Source: JBBIRM01 sp964517975 (GTDB taxonomy: Bacteria > Desulfobacterota > BSN033 > UBA1163). Taken from it: a stretch of 20,094 nucleotides of DNA. Position numbers and translations under genes: made by a program. Shown here piece by piece: positions 5,603 through 13,533 of the stretch (the first letter of the stretch is position 1; every line of letters starts with the position of its first letter). Below the pieces are notes generated by a model. The model saw nothing but the letters and a program-made list of their open reading frames with translations, was not told the origin of the DNA and made no database searches. The stretch is from positions 1 through 20,094 of the forward strand of contig CAZFDM010000001.1 in NCBI GenBank assembly GCA_964517975.1, written 5' to 3'.

Positions 5603-6370
5603 ATGATTATTAAGGTACTTGGATGTTCTGGAGCCGAGTTTCCAGGCCATAACCCTTCAAGTTTTTTACTGGATGATCGAATCCTATTTGATGCTGGAAG
5701 CCTTACCAATATTCTAAATGAAAAGAAGCAGTTGAAGGTGAAGCATATTTTTATCACCCATGCGCATCTTGACCATGTGACAGGAATTCCCTTTCTTGCT
5801 GAAAACCTTGTCCTTAAAAATAGATTGCACCAGGTGAACATCATTGGCATTCCACCTGTGATTAAGGCCATCAAAAGGAACCTTTTAAACGGAACGATCT
5901 GGCCTGATTTCACCCTCATTCCAGACTCCCGGCATGGGATTTTAAAACTGATTGAATTGAAACTGAAGAATTCAATCAGAATTCATGGCTATACGATCAC
6001 TCCCTATAGAATGAACCATTCTGTCCAGTCTGCTGGATATCTGGTTGAAGATAAAAAAGAAAGAAGGTTTTTCTATACAGGGGATACAGGGCCTTCGGAT
6101 ACAACTTGGAAAGAGATTGGGAGGAAACCGATCCACTGCCTCATCATCGAAGTCTCTTTTCCAAACCGGATGGGAGGATTTGCAGTGAAAACAGGCCATT
6201 TAACCCCCCTCTTAATCAAGAAAGAGATCGAAAAAATAAAACCCAGGCCTGAACGTATTTATGTTTCTCATATGAAACCACAATTTTTTAAAACGATTCA
6301 ATCTGAAATCAAAAGGCTTCAAATTCCTCAACTTAAATTACTTGAGGATGGTGAGACGATCAAAGTATAG
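5603..6370 (+). CDS. Metallo-beta-lactamase-fold hydrolase, likely class II 3',5'-cyclic-nucleotide phosphodiesterase
   Basis: The 255-residue protein is a metallo-beta-lactamase-fold enzyme. The metal ligands are visible in order: THAHLDH at 52-58, His139, Asp161 in YTGDTG, His199 in TGHLTP and His223 in VSHMKP. The opening IKVLGCSGAEFPGHNPSSFL and the pattern THAHLDH...GHLTP fit class II (PDE1/CpdP-like) cyclic-nucleotide phosphodiesterases better than beta-lactamases. RNase Z is the main alternative, but the RNase Z exosite arm is not evident and GHLTP is typical of the PDE group. No signal peptide is present, so it should act in the cytoplasm and cleave cAMP to AMP. A CHASE2 adenylate cyclase lies about 2.6 kb downstream on the other strand, which supports a cAMP role. 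The start is set by AGGAGA at 5592-5597. Confidence 0.7.
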   Translation: MIIKVLGCSGAEFPGHNPSSFLLDDRILFDAGSLTNILNEKKQLKVKHIFITHAHLDHVTGIPFLAENLVLKNRLHQVNIIGIPPVIKAIKRNLLNGTIWPDFTLIPDSRHGILKLIELKLKNSIRIHGYTITPYRMNHSVQSAGYLVEDKKERRFFYTGDTGPSDTTWKEIGRKPIHCLIIEVSFPNRMGGFAVKTGHLTPLLIKKEIEKIKPRPERIYVSHMKPQFFKTIQSEIKRLQIPQLKLLEDGETIKV

Positions 6371-6397
6371 TCATAAGGATGTTTCACATCAACCTCA

Positions 6398-6429
6398 GTA
6401 AGGGACAAGCCCTTACCCTACAACTTTTT
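6398..6429 (+). terminator. Hairpin after the phosphodiesterase gene, possible terminator
   Basis: GTAAGGG (6398-6404) pairs with CCCTTAC (6410-6416) with a 5-base loop. A run of five T follows only after 8 further bases (6425-6429), so termination would be imperfect. Confidence 0.4.
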
Positions 6430-6462
6430 GGTAAGGAGCAAGCAGGCCTCCAACCTTTTTGC

Positions 6463-6497
6463 TTGACAATTGATCGAAATATTTATAAGAAATATTT
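6463..6497 (+). promoter_or_regulatory. Possible promoter of the TPR-barrel/FecR operon with repeated AAATATTT
   Basis: TTGACA (6463-6468) is followed 15 bases later by TATAAG (6484-6489), a short spacing. The -10 region lies between two copies of the self-complementary AAATATTT (6477-6484 and 6490-6497), which could be a regulator or DNA-bending site. Confidence 0.4.
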
Positions 6498-6560
6498 TTG
6501 AGACATTAAAACGCTTCTGGAAATATTGATTTTGGCTATTGGGGTAGAAGGGAGAGATAG

Positions 6561-8072
6561 ATGAGTCAATATAAATTCGCATCTTATTTTGTCCTATCAG
6601 TTTTTTTAATTGGAATAATTTTTTCTGAATCAGGAGCCTCTGAGAATTTGATTGAAAGAGCGATTGCTCAATATAAGGCTGAAAATTATGAAGAGGCATT
6701 AGAACTTCTCCTAAAAATCCGTAAGGAGGAACCTACCTCCTCAACGGCTGCCTTTTATTTAGGTCTGACCCAGAAGCAGATGGGAAATTACAAAGAAGCG
6801 GTAAGCCAGTTCAAAGAGGCTTTAAGACTGACCCCCGCTGAAAAAGAGGCCTATCCTGAACTCATTGAAACCCTTTACTTTCTAAATGAGATCAAAGAAG
6901 CAAAGAATTGGCTCCTCCGGGCTGAAAAAGAAGGGGTAAGACCTGGACGTCTTTCTTTTTTAAGGGGGCTTATTCTTTTAAAAGAAGGGAATGATAGGGG
7001 TGCCCTCAAAGCCTTTAAAAAAGCAAAGCAACTGGATGCTTCATTATCTCAGGAATCGGATATTCAGATCGCAAGGATTTATGTAAGACAGAAGAGGTTT
7101 TCAGAAGCCAGAGAGAGTTTGAAGGCTGTTATCTCTGTGGACCCGACCACTGAGACTGCTTCCTTTGCTAAAGAATATGAAGACGCCTTAGAGAGGATCG
7201 TTAAGAAATATAAGGCCTGGAGTGTCATGGCAGGAGTGGCCTATCAATATGATGATAATTCACTTCTAAAGCCAATTAAACCGCCAATCGGAATGCACAT
7301 AAAAGGGGAGAAGGATTCGAGCATTGTGACAACACTCAGGTTTATTTTTACACCTCTGCTTAATGACCCATGGGTCTTTATGGGGCAGTATGCTTCCTAT
7401 ACGAACAACTACTTTGATAACCACAAGGTCAATTTCATCAGCCAATCCATCTCTATTACACCAGGTTACAATTTTTCTCGGGGTGTCATTACACTTCCAA
7501 CCTCATTCAGTTACCAGTGGCTTCACGAGAAGGAATATTTGCACCTTTCTCAGATCAAACCTACCCTCCATCTTATGGTTTCGCCTAACCATATCTTTCA
7601 TTTTTCGACCGGTTATGTACGGAGGGAGATGCTGAGATCTCCACCCAATCATAATCGAAAAGAGGATCGAGATGGGAATATATGGAACGTATCTCCAGGA
7701 TATTTACACCCATTCATGGGGGGGAAGGGGCTTTTTTATGTTTATTATGAATTTTCTGAGGATAACACAGAAGGAAAAAATTGGGAGAATATAGGAAACC
7801 GGTTTACTTTGGGGTTAACCCTTCCCATCGTTGAGAAGGTGAGTTTATTATTATCGGGAGATATTTTTTTACAGAATTATCAGCATACCCATACCTTCTT
7901 TGGCAAGGAACGAAACGACAGGACCTATTATGGTTCCACTGGTATTCGATGGGAGATTTTGAACGGGTTAAAACTCAATCTTCAGTATGCTCATACGAGG
8001 GCCAATTCAAACATCAGGATATATGATTATAGAAGAAATGTGGTTCAATTAGGGGCAGAATATACATTTTGA
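6561..8072 (+). CDS. TPR-repeat protein with C-terminal outer-membrane beta barrel
   Basis: The 503-residue protein has an N-terminal signal peptide (hydrophobic residues 8-22, cleavage near SGA at 24-26). Residues 28-225 form TPR-type helical repeats (IERAIAQYKAENYEEALELL, then AAFYLGLTQKQMGNYKEAVS, and others). From about 220 the sequence switches to amphipathic strands rich in Tyr, Trp and Phe (AWSVMAGVAYQYDDNSLL is the first) and ends in Phe (GAEYTF), the signature of outer-membrane barrels inserted by BamA. The layout resembles Slam-type (DUF560) proteins and related exporters or assembly modifiers with periplasmic TPRs, but I cannot prove that subfamily. It overlaps nothing and is followed 10 bases later by the FecR gene, which shares the operon and probably the function in the envelope. 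Confidence 0.7.
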   Translation: MSQYKFASYFVLSVFLIGIIFSESGASENLIERAIAQYKAENYEEALELLLKIRKEEPTSSTAAFYLGLTQKQMGNYKEAVSQFKEALRLTPAEKEAYPELIETLYFLNEIKEAKNWLLRAEKEGVRPGRLSFLRGLILLKEGNDRGALKAFKKAKQLDASLSQESDIQIARIYVRQKRFSEARESLKAVISVDPTTETASFAKEYEDALERIVKKYKAWSVMAGVAYQYDDNSLLKPIKPPIGMHIKGEKDSSIVTTLRFIFTPLLNDPWVFMGQYASYTNNYFDNHKVNFISQSISITPGYNFSRGVITLPTSFSYQWLHEKEYLHLSQIKPTLHLMVSPNHIFHFSTGYVRREMLRSPPNHNRKEDRDGNIWNVSPGYLHPFMGGKGLFYVYYEFSEDNTEGKNWENIGNRFTLGLTLPIVEKVSLLLSGDIFLQNYQHTHTFFGKERNDRTYYGSTGIRWEILNGLKLNLQYAHTRANSNIRIYDYRRNVVQLGAEYTF

Positions 8073-8082
8073 AGGAGGGGTC

Positions 8083-8904
8083 ATGTCCATAGGAAAACGA
8101 TATAGAAAGATGCAGGTCCTTTTTTATGTTTTCCTCTTTCTTATTTCCGGGACGATCCTCTATGGATCCCAGACCCTGGCGAATGGGCCAGTGGGAAAGT
8201 TTACATTGGTAGAGGGGAAGGTCGATATCCTGAGAGGAGGGGCCATGCCTGCGCTTTCGGTAAAGGTAGGCGATCCAGTCTTTGTAAAGGATATCGTCAG
8301 AACCAAGAGTCAGTCAAGGGCCGAAATCCTATTTGTCGATGGGAATCAGATCAAAATTGCTCAAAGGACAAGAATTGATATCAGTGAATATATCAGCGAT
8401 GAAAAAAGGAGTGTGGGTGTGATAAGTTTGCCACGAGGAAAAGTAGAGGCCATTGTCCCACCTAAAGTGGTCAACCGAATCAAACTCTCTCCTGAGGCCA
8501 GCCGATTTGAAATCCAGACGCCAGTGGCTGTGGCAGCGGTTCGGGGGACAGGCTACCATGTTTATCAGACCGGAAATACGGCAACCATCTATGTGGAAGA
8601 GGGGGTCGTCTATATTTTTAATCCCAAATTTCCAGACCAAGTCATTGAGGTCCACGCAGGAGAGATTGTGACGATCTATGCAGATCAACCAGCAACAGCC
8701 TCGAAGCCAAGAAAGGCAACCGAAGAGGAAAAAAAGATATTCGATAAATTGGTCCTTCTGGAGGAACCCTCAAGCGTGTTTGACTTTATGATCATGACCA
8801 CTCCTCCAGGGCCAGGAACCTCAACCCAGCCTCCCATTACAGAGATCTATCCCAGCATCCTCCGGCCTGGTGGAGGGCAAGAGGGTGGTGGAGAAACACC
8901 CTAA
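8083..8904 (+). CDS. Exported FecR-domain protein
   Basis: The 273-residue protein starts with a basic stretch and hydrophobic helix (VLFYVFLFLISGTILYG) with likely cleavage near residue 34. Residues 40-200 are a FecR domain: VEGKVDILRGG, then VGDPVFVKDIVRT, then AEILFVDGNQIKI, then the signature FEIQTPVAVAAVRGTGYHVY and a closing VHAGEIVTI. It lacks the cytoplasmic anti-sigma part of classical FecR, so it is a free periplasmic or surface form. The last 25 residues are rich in Pro and Gly. The ribosome binding site AGGAGG (8073-8078) follows the stop of the barrel gene at once, so the two are co-translated. FecR domains frequently neighbour CHASE2 cyclases, and here one converges from the opposite strand 40 bases beyond. 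Confidence 0.8.
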   Translation: MSIGKRYRKMQVLFYVFLFLISGTILYGSQTLANGPVGKFTLVEGKVDILRGGAMPALSVKVGDPVFVKDIVRTKSQSRAEILFVDGNQIKIAQRTRIDISEYISDEKRSVGVISLPRGKVEAIVPPKVVNRIKLSPEASRFEIQTPVAVAAVRGTGYHVYQTGNTATIYVEEGVVYIFNPKFPDQVIEVHAGEIVTIYADQPATASKPRKATEEEKKIFDKLVLLEEPSSVFDFMIMTTPPGPGTSTQPPITEIYPSILRPGGGQEGGGETP

Positions 8905-8944
8905 TCCATGAATTCCATTTTCTATCCTTTGAAACAGGATGATT

Positions 8945-10936
8945 TTATTCTCCTTCATCTACCTTTTTACTGGAGTCATTCAGGCCGCCATTGCCCTCTT
9001 CGCCTTCATCGATATGAGAGGGCATCCCAGGTTCGATGGAATGGATTTCGTAGATCTTGACCCGTTCCTCTCGCCCCTTTACTTTCACCTTTTCCTTCCC
9101 TCTTAATGAGAGATGACCAAGACGCCTTGTCATAATTAAATCTCTTATCTTGCCAAGGGTGAACTCTGTAATCAAAATATGTGTATCATAGAGACGGGTC
9201 AAGGATTCCACCCTGGCTCCTAAGTTGACGTGGTCTCCAATGACTGTGTAATCCATCTTTTTCCCTTCAGCCCCGATGTTTCCAACCAGCACCTCGCCAG
9301 TATTGATCCCAATTCCTGAATCGAGAATGGGCTTTCCCTCAGATTGCCATTTTTTCTGAAGCCCTTGAAGTGTTCTCACCATATCCAAGGCGCACCTCAC
9401 CGCAAGCTCTGCATGGTTTTCCTGCTTCATGGGTGCACCCCAGAAAGCCACAATCTCATCCCCCACGAATTTATCCAGTGTCCCCTCCCATCTGAAGATA
9501 ACATTGGTCATCGTGCCAAGATATTCGTTCAAAATGGCGACGACTTCTTCAGGTGTATGCTTCTCTGAAAAGGAGGTAAACCCACGAATATCCGAGAAGA
9601 GCACGGTCATCTCTCTTCTCTCTCCCCCCAACTTGGCCATTCCTGGGTTTTTGATGAGTGCATCCACTACCCTTTCAGTGGCATAGTTAGAAAACATCGC
9701 CCTGATCTTTCTTGCATATCTTTCCTCAACAGCATAGTTATAAGCGGTAATGATGATGAAGATGAGAAGGATATTATTAGAAGGGTAGGCGATTTGAAAC
9801 CACACCCCCTTCTGGACGAACAGATAGTAGGCAGTGCCCATGATCAGAAGTAGGGAGGACCCCGTGAAGAGTAAGGCCCCTAAGGCCTTCAATCGGATAA
9901 GGAAGAGGGTGAAAAAAACCCCCGATAGCAATAGAAAAGCCAGATGAATGGAGGAAGGAAGGGGTTTTAATAACCTGTTTTCAATGATGGACCCAATCAC
10001 GCTTGCATGTTTTTCAATCCCTGGCATTGCTGCAGTATAGGGGGTTACTCGGAGGTCATAAATTCCAACTGCTGTGGCCCCGATCAAAACAATTTTCCCT
10101 TGGAACTGTTTAGAATCTATTGTCCCGTCCAGAATATCTGAAATGGAATAATGTTTAAAGGTGTAAATGGGTCCATAATAAGGAATGAGGCTTCTTCCAT
10201 ATCGGTCGGTTGGAATATATCGTTTCTCCCCTAAACGAATTCCCTCTGTGGCTTCCAAAACCACCTTTTCAGGTGGGATCCCGAGGAAGATGGATGCTGC
10301 CTGAAGGTCGATCGAGGGATAGAGATAGCCATTATATTCGATGACCATGGCTTCCCATCTCAATGTCCCGTCAGGGTCGGGAAACATATTGGCATGTCCT
10401 AAGGTCATGACCTCCTTGATGAGTTGAGGAACAGGCAGAAGCGCCTTTTTAGCGGAGATGGGGCTATATTGTTTAAATCTCTCGGAATGGGCAATGGATT
10501 TTAGGGCATGACTTAATAGGAGATCATCGTCGGGTCTTTTAGAGTTCTTATTGAATTCGAAGACGATGGGCAATAGCACGTTTCCTGCTTCACGAATAGC
10601 CTTGCCGAGCAATGGATCGTTATCCTCCCTTTCACTTAAAATAGTATCGATGAGGATGACCTCAGCCTCACCCTCTGATAATGTCTTTACCAGTTTTGCA
10701 ATCTTTTCCCTGCTCCAGGGCCATCTTCCGAGTTTCTCGATGCTCTTCTCATCAATTGCCGCAATCACAATATCCTTCAAGGGTTTGATGGAACCCCTGA
10801 GTTTAAATCGATAGTCGTAGAGCTTTCCCTCGAGACCCTCTATGGGAGAAAATCGGATGATCATGAAAAAGCCAAATAGGGCGGTGATGAAAAAACCAAT
10901 GAAGAGGTTGATCTTTGTCTTTCTCGAGATCTCCAT
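8945..10936 (-). CDS. CHASE2-domain adenylate cyclase (class III)
   Basis: Starting at ATG 10936 the protein has 663 residues: one membrane helix (10-28), a periplasmic CHASE2 sensor (about 40-325, with VIAAIDEKSIEKLGRWPWSR and the closing GKIVLIGATAVGIYD), three membrane helices (about 328-400), and a class III cyclase domain (about 440-640). The catalytic residues are all present: metal-binding Asp449 (FSDIRGF) and Asp493 (KFVGDEIVAFWG), Lys489 and Asp562 (KMDYTVIGD), which select adenine over guanine, and Asn571 and Arg575 (VNLGARVES). It therefore makes cAMP in response to an unknown periplasmic signal. A TTG at 10975 would add 13 residues; neither start has a good ribosome binding site, so the start is uncertain. 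The gene converges on the FecR operon and follows a thioesterase gene. Confidence 0.9.
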   Translation of the reverse strand: MEISRKTKINLFIGFFITALFGFFMIIRFSPIEGLEGKLYDYRFKLRGSIKPLKDIVIAAIDEKSIEKLGRWPWSREKIAKLVKTLSEGEAEVILIDTILSEREDNDPLLGKAIREAGNVLLPIVFEFNKNSKRPDDDLLLSHALKSIAHSERFKQYSPISAKKALLPVPQLIKEVMTLGHANMFPDPDGTLRWEAMVIEYNGYLYPSIDLQAASIFLGIPPEKVVLEATEGIRLGEKRYIPTDRYGRSLIPYYGPIYTFKHYSISDILDGTIDSKQFQGKIVLIGATAVGIYDLRVTPYTAAMPGIEKHASVIGSIIENRLLKPLPSSIHLAFLLLSGVFFTLFLIRLKALGALLFTGSSLLLIMGTAYYLFVQKGVWFQIAYPSNNILLIFIIITAYNYAVEERYARKIRAMFSNYATERVVDALIKNPGMAKLGGERREMTVLFSDIRGFTSFSEKHTPEEVVAILNEYLGTMTNVIFRWEGTLDKFVGDEIVAFWGAPMKQENHAELAVRCALDMVRTLQGLQKKWQSEGKPILDSGIGINTGEVLVGNIGAEGKKMDYTVIGDHVNLGARVESLTRLYDTHILITEFTLGKIRDLIMTRRLGHLSLRGKEKVKVKGREERVKIYEIHSIEPGMPSHIDEGEEGNGGLNDSSKKVDEGE

Positions 10937-11005
10937 ATGAGTTAAAAGTCTATTCAATATGAGGAAATAAATCAATGAGAAATTGAGGGTCCCTGGTGGC
11001 TGCCC

Positions 11006-11428
11006 TTATAGAAGGAAGGGTAGGGGTTTCCCAGTCCGATAAACCAGGGCCTGGCAGGAGGCAATGAGGTTATTTTTTTCATCAAAGACCTTGATATCAT
11101 AGTTAGCGGTCTTACGGGTTTGACTAAACTCCTTCGCTTCAGCAAAAAGCCTCACCCCAGACGAAGGAGGAGAGATATAGGTAATATTCATATTTAGGGC
11201 TACAGCAATCGTTCCATGGGAATTTGAAGCAGTCTCAAAGGCCTCGTCAATCAAAGCAAAGAGGGCCCCTCCGTGGGCCATGCCAAAGAAATTCTCCATA
11301 TCAGGGGTGAACCTCATCTCCACCTTGGAGTAGCCACTCTCCAATCCAATCAGTTTGAGTCCAAACTTTTTTGCAAAGGGTTCCTTTTCCACCTGGGCAA
11401 AGATTGCCTCTCTCACCTTTTCGTCCAT
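11006..11428 (-). CDS. PaaI-type hotdog thioesterase
   Basis: The 140-residue protein fits the hotdog fold of PaaI-family acyl-CoA thioesterases. The key segment NFFGMAHGGALFALIDEAFE contains the HGG turn (52-54) and Asp61, the position of the catalytic Asp in this family. Another typical block is NMNITYISPPSSGVRLFAEA, which forms the substrate edge strand. The length is normal for the family. It would hydrolyse an acyl- or aryl-CoA in the cytoplasm; the substrate cannot be told. The start at 11428 has an AGGGGG ribosome binding site. It sits between a release-factor-like gene upstream and the cyclase gene downstream on the same strand, with no clear functional link. Confidence 0.8.
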   Translation of the reverse strand: MDEKVREAIFAQVEKEPFAKKFGLKLIGLESGYSKVEMRFTPDMENFFGMAHGGALFALIDEAFETASNSHGTIAVALNMNITYISPPSSGVRLFAEAKEFSQTRKTANYDIKVFDEKNNLIASCQALVYRTGKPLPFLL

Positions 11429-11478
11429 CCGACCCCCTTTATATCAAAGAGATAGTTTATTAAGATCGCACCTGAAAG

Positions 11479-11497
11479 CCCCGCCCTGTGGGCGGAG
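11479..11497 (-). terminator. GC-rich hairpin between the release-factor-like gene and the thioesterase gene
   Basis: On the minus strand CTCCGCCC and GGGCGGGG form an 8-base stem with the 3-base loop ACA, 5 bases after the release-factor-like stop. Only a short CTTT follows, so it may attenuate rather than terminate. Confidence 0.35.
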
Positions 11498-11501
11498 TTC
11501 T

Positions 11502-11864
11502 TTACTCCCATTCTTTCAAGTCATATTTCACTTTTCGCCTCAAATGTTTTTTGCCAGATTGAATCCTTTTTTCCTCTTTTTTCTTCTCAAAGGCTCTTTT
11601 TGGAATGGACGTTGGAATTCTTGGTTTTTTGGGTTTGCTCAACTTGAGAAGACGTTCTCTTAACCTTTGAAAGGCCAGTTTTCTGTTTTGAGCCTGGGTT
11701 CGATGTTCTGTAGCGATCACTGTAACCCCAGAGGGGATATGCTTTAAACGAATGGCGGTTTCAGTCTTGTTTTTTCTCTGGCCCCCTGGCCCCCTGGATC
11801 GAAAGGTTTCAATGATCACCTTGTTTTTGAGCAGTTTGAGGTCCGTATTAATCTGCTTATTCAT
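11502..11864 (-). CDS. GGQ-domain release-factor-like protein (probable ribosome rescue factor)
   Basis: The 120-residue protein holds the peptidyl-tRNA hydrolysing domain of class I release factors: FRSRGPGGQRKNKTETAIRL with GGQ at 27-29, then PSGVTVIATEHRTQAQNRKLAFQRL. It lacks the codon-recognition domains. The last 45 residues are extremely basic (many Lys and Arg), like the tail with which ArfB plugs the empty mRNA channel of stalled ribosomes. The motif after GGQ (RKNKTETAIRL rather than ArfB's NVNKVSTAVEL) is closer to the release-factor-like group that includes mitochondrial C12orf65. I infer rescue of stalled ribosomes or of peptidyl-tRNA on split large subunits. The start at ATG 11864 has only a weak ribosome binding site. 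Confidence 0.75.
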   Translation of the reverse strand: MNKQINTDLKLLKNKVIIETFRSRGPGGQRKNKTETAIRLKHIPSGVTVIATEHRTQAQNRKLAFQRLRERLLKLSKPKKPRIPTSIPKRAFEKKKEEKRIQSGKKHLRRKVKYDLKEWE

Positions 11865-12012
11865 GGGCTCAATGTCTTTTAGATTCCAATTTTTAATTAA
11901 AATTCGTTCTCTAAATCCAAATGACGGAGTTTAACCCTCAGTCCTTCGAGTTTGTTTTTGGTTTAGGGTTTGGAAACTCCCATTTGCAACTCGATGCCCT
12001 CTACGCAATCCC

Positions 12013-12696
12013 CTACACCTCTTTCGATTCAACATCCGCATGGTGTTTGATGACCAAGGCATCGACCATAAAGATCACATCTTCTGCAATATTCGTGGCG
12101 TGGTCTGCAATCCGTTCAAGACAACGGGATACAATCATCAGATGGACTGCCCTTGTGATCGTTTTTGGGTCTGTAATCATATAGGTAATTAACTCCCGAA
12201 CGACCTGATCATTCAAACCATCCACAATATCATCCCTTTCGCATACAGACCGAGCCAGTTTTGAATCGCGATTCACAAAGGCGTCCAGAACGTCCTTGAC
12301 CATCGATTGGGCAATCTCAGCCATACGGGGGATGTCGATATAGGGTTTAAGTTGAGGTTCCTGATTTAATGAAATAGCCCGCTCCGCAATATTGACAGCC
12401 TGATCCCCCATCCTCTCCAGATCAGTAATGATCTTCATCGCAGAGGTGATAAATCTTAGATCCGCTGCCATAGGTTGTCGTAAGGCAAGAAGTTTCAGAC
12501 ACATATCATCAATGGTGATCTCCATTTTGTTAATCCGATCCTCTCCCTCAAAGACTTTTTTGGCAAGATCGTCATCTCTCTTCACCAAGGCGCGGACTGA
12601 ATCACGGATGGCCTCTTCCACCATGACTGCCATCTTGAGGAGGTTCTCCTTCAACTGCTCCAATTCCTTCTGAAAATGAGTTTCGGTAATCATCAT
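12013..12696 (-). CDS. phoU: Phosphate uptake regulator PhoU
   Basis: From ATG 12696 the protein has 227 residues and shows the two three-helix-bundle repeats of PhoU, each with its metal-binding motif: DLERMGDQAVNIAE in the first half and CLERIADHATNIAED in the second. PhoU couples the Pst transporter to the PhoR kinase and restrains phosphate uptake when phosphate is plentiful. It is the last gene of the array, about 65 bases behind pstB3, and is the only phoU visible for two transporters. A second ATG follows directly (12693), and a TTG at 12732 would extend the protein; the purine-rich GGAGGAAGGAG just upstream favours 12696 or 12693. No PhoR or PhoB gene lies in the window. Confidence 0.93.
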   Translation of the reverse strand: MMITETHFQKELEQLKENLLKMAVMVEEAIRDSVRALVKRDDDLAKKVFEGEDRINKMEITIDDMCLKLLALRQPMAADLRFITSAMKIITDLERMGDQAVNIAERAISLNQEPQLKPYIDIPRMAEIAQSMVKDVLDAFVNRDSKLARSVCERDDIVDGLNDQVVRELITYMITDPKTITRAVHLMIVSRCLERIADHATNIAEDVIFMVDALVIKHHADVESKEV

Positions 12697-12759
12697 TCTC
12701 TCCTTCCTCCCCCAATGCCACCTCTCGCCCAAGAAGAGAGGAGAAGGTTGGGGGCATTA

Positions 12760-13533
12760 TTAACCAAAGCGACCGGTGATGTAATCCTCTGTTCTTTTAT
12801 CTTTTGGACTTGTAAAAATTTGATAGGCAGAGCCTTCTTCGATTAATTCCCCATTTAGGAAGAACGCAGTCCGGTCTGCCACCCGTGAGGCTTGTTGAAT
12901 ATTATGGGGAACCAGAAGGATCGTTAACTCTTCTTTAAGTTGGAGAAGCGTCTCTTCGATACTCGCTGTGGAGATAGGGTCCAATCCTGAACAGGGTTCA
13001 TCGAGCATCAAGACTTCGGGCTCTAAGGCAAGGACCCTTGCGATACAGAGGCGTTGTTGTTGTCCACCGGATAGTCTGAGGGCAGAGTCGTGGAGACGAT
13101 CCTTGACCTCCTCCCATAGAACGGCGGACCGAAGCGATTTCTCCACAATTTCCATTAGATGGCTCTTCTGCCTTATGCCATTCAGTTTGGGGCCATAGGC
13201 GACGTTGTCGAATACGGATAAGGGGAGGGGGGTAGGAAGATCAAAAACCATTCCCACCCTTCTTCTCAATTGAGTCACGTTCTGTTTAGGGTCGTATAGG
13301 TCTAACCCATCTAAATAAATGTTTCCAGAGTGGGTGGCACCAGGGATGAGGTCTGTTAAGCGATTAATGCTTTTGAGAAGGGTGGTCTTTCCGCTTCGTG
13401 CGGGTCCAAAAATGGCATAGATTTCCTTAGGCCTGACGATGAGGTTGATCTCTTTAAGGACCTGGGTTGTGTCATAATAAGCGCTGAAATTTTTGATGAC
13501 GATTTTGTCTCCCTCAGACATCGTTTCTCTCAA
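12760..13533 (-). CDS. pstB: Phosphate ABC transporter ATPase PstB, divergent copy (PstB3)
   Basis: The 257-residue protein is PstB-like along its full length, ending in the typical EDYITGRFG. Walker A is GPARSGKTT (43-51) instead of the near-universal GPSGCGKST. The Q-loop reads MVFDLPTPLPLS, so the Gln that senses ATP and touches the permease is Asp98. The signature LSGGQ (154-158), Walker B with Asp178-Glu179 and the switch His210 (in VPHN, usually VTHN) are intact. It lies last in the second pst set, overlapping pstA2 as TTGA, with TTG 13533 as start after GGAG; ATG 13521 is an alternative start. The changes suggest this subunit carries a degenerate nucleotide site and pairs with another PstB, most simply the PstB2 encoded in the same set. 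Confidence 0.88.
   Translation of the reverse strand: MRETMSEGDKIVIKNFSAYYDTTQVLKEINLIVRPKEIYAIFGPARSGKTTLLKSINRLTDLIPGATHSGNIYLDGLDLYDPKQNVTQLRRRVGMVFDLPTPLPLSVFDNVAYGPKLNGIRQKSHLMEIVEKSLRSAVLWEEVKDRLHDSALRLSGGQQQRLCIARVLALEPEVLMLDEPCSGLDPISTASIEETLLQLKEELTILLVPHNIQQASRVADRTAFFLNGELIEEGSAYQIFTSPKDKRTEDYITGRFG

Noticed and set aside
5603..6370. Calling this metallo-hydrolase RNase Z or a beta-lactamase
   Set aside because: No signal peptide or lactamase motifs, no evident RNase Z exosite arm; the GHLTP and SHMKP motifs suit class II cyclic-nucleotide phosphodiesterases better.
8924..8944. Small hairpin ATCCT/AGGAT between the convergent FecR and cyclase genes
   Set aside because: A 5-base stem with a broken T-run is too weak to call a terminator.
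11889..11905. AT-rich palindrome AATTTTTAATTAAAATT upstream of the release-factor-like gene
   Set aside because: The stem is only A-T pairs and expected by chance in an AT-rich spacer; no promoter geometry supports it.
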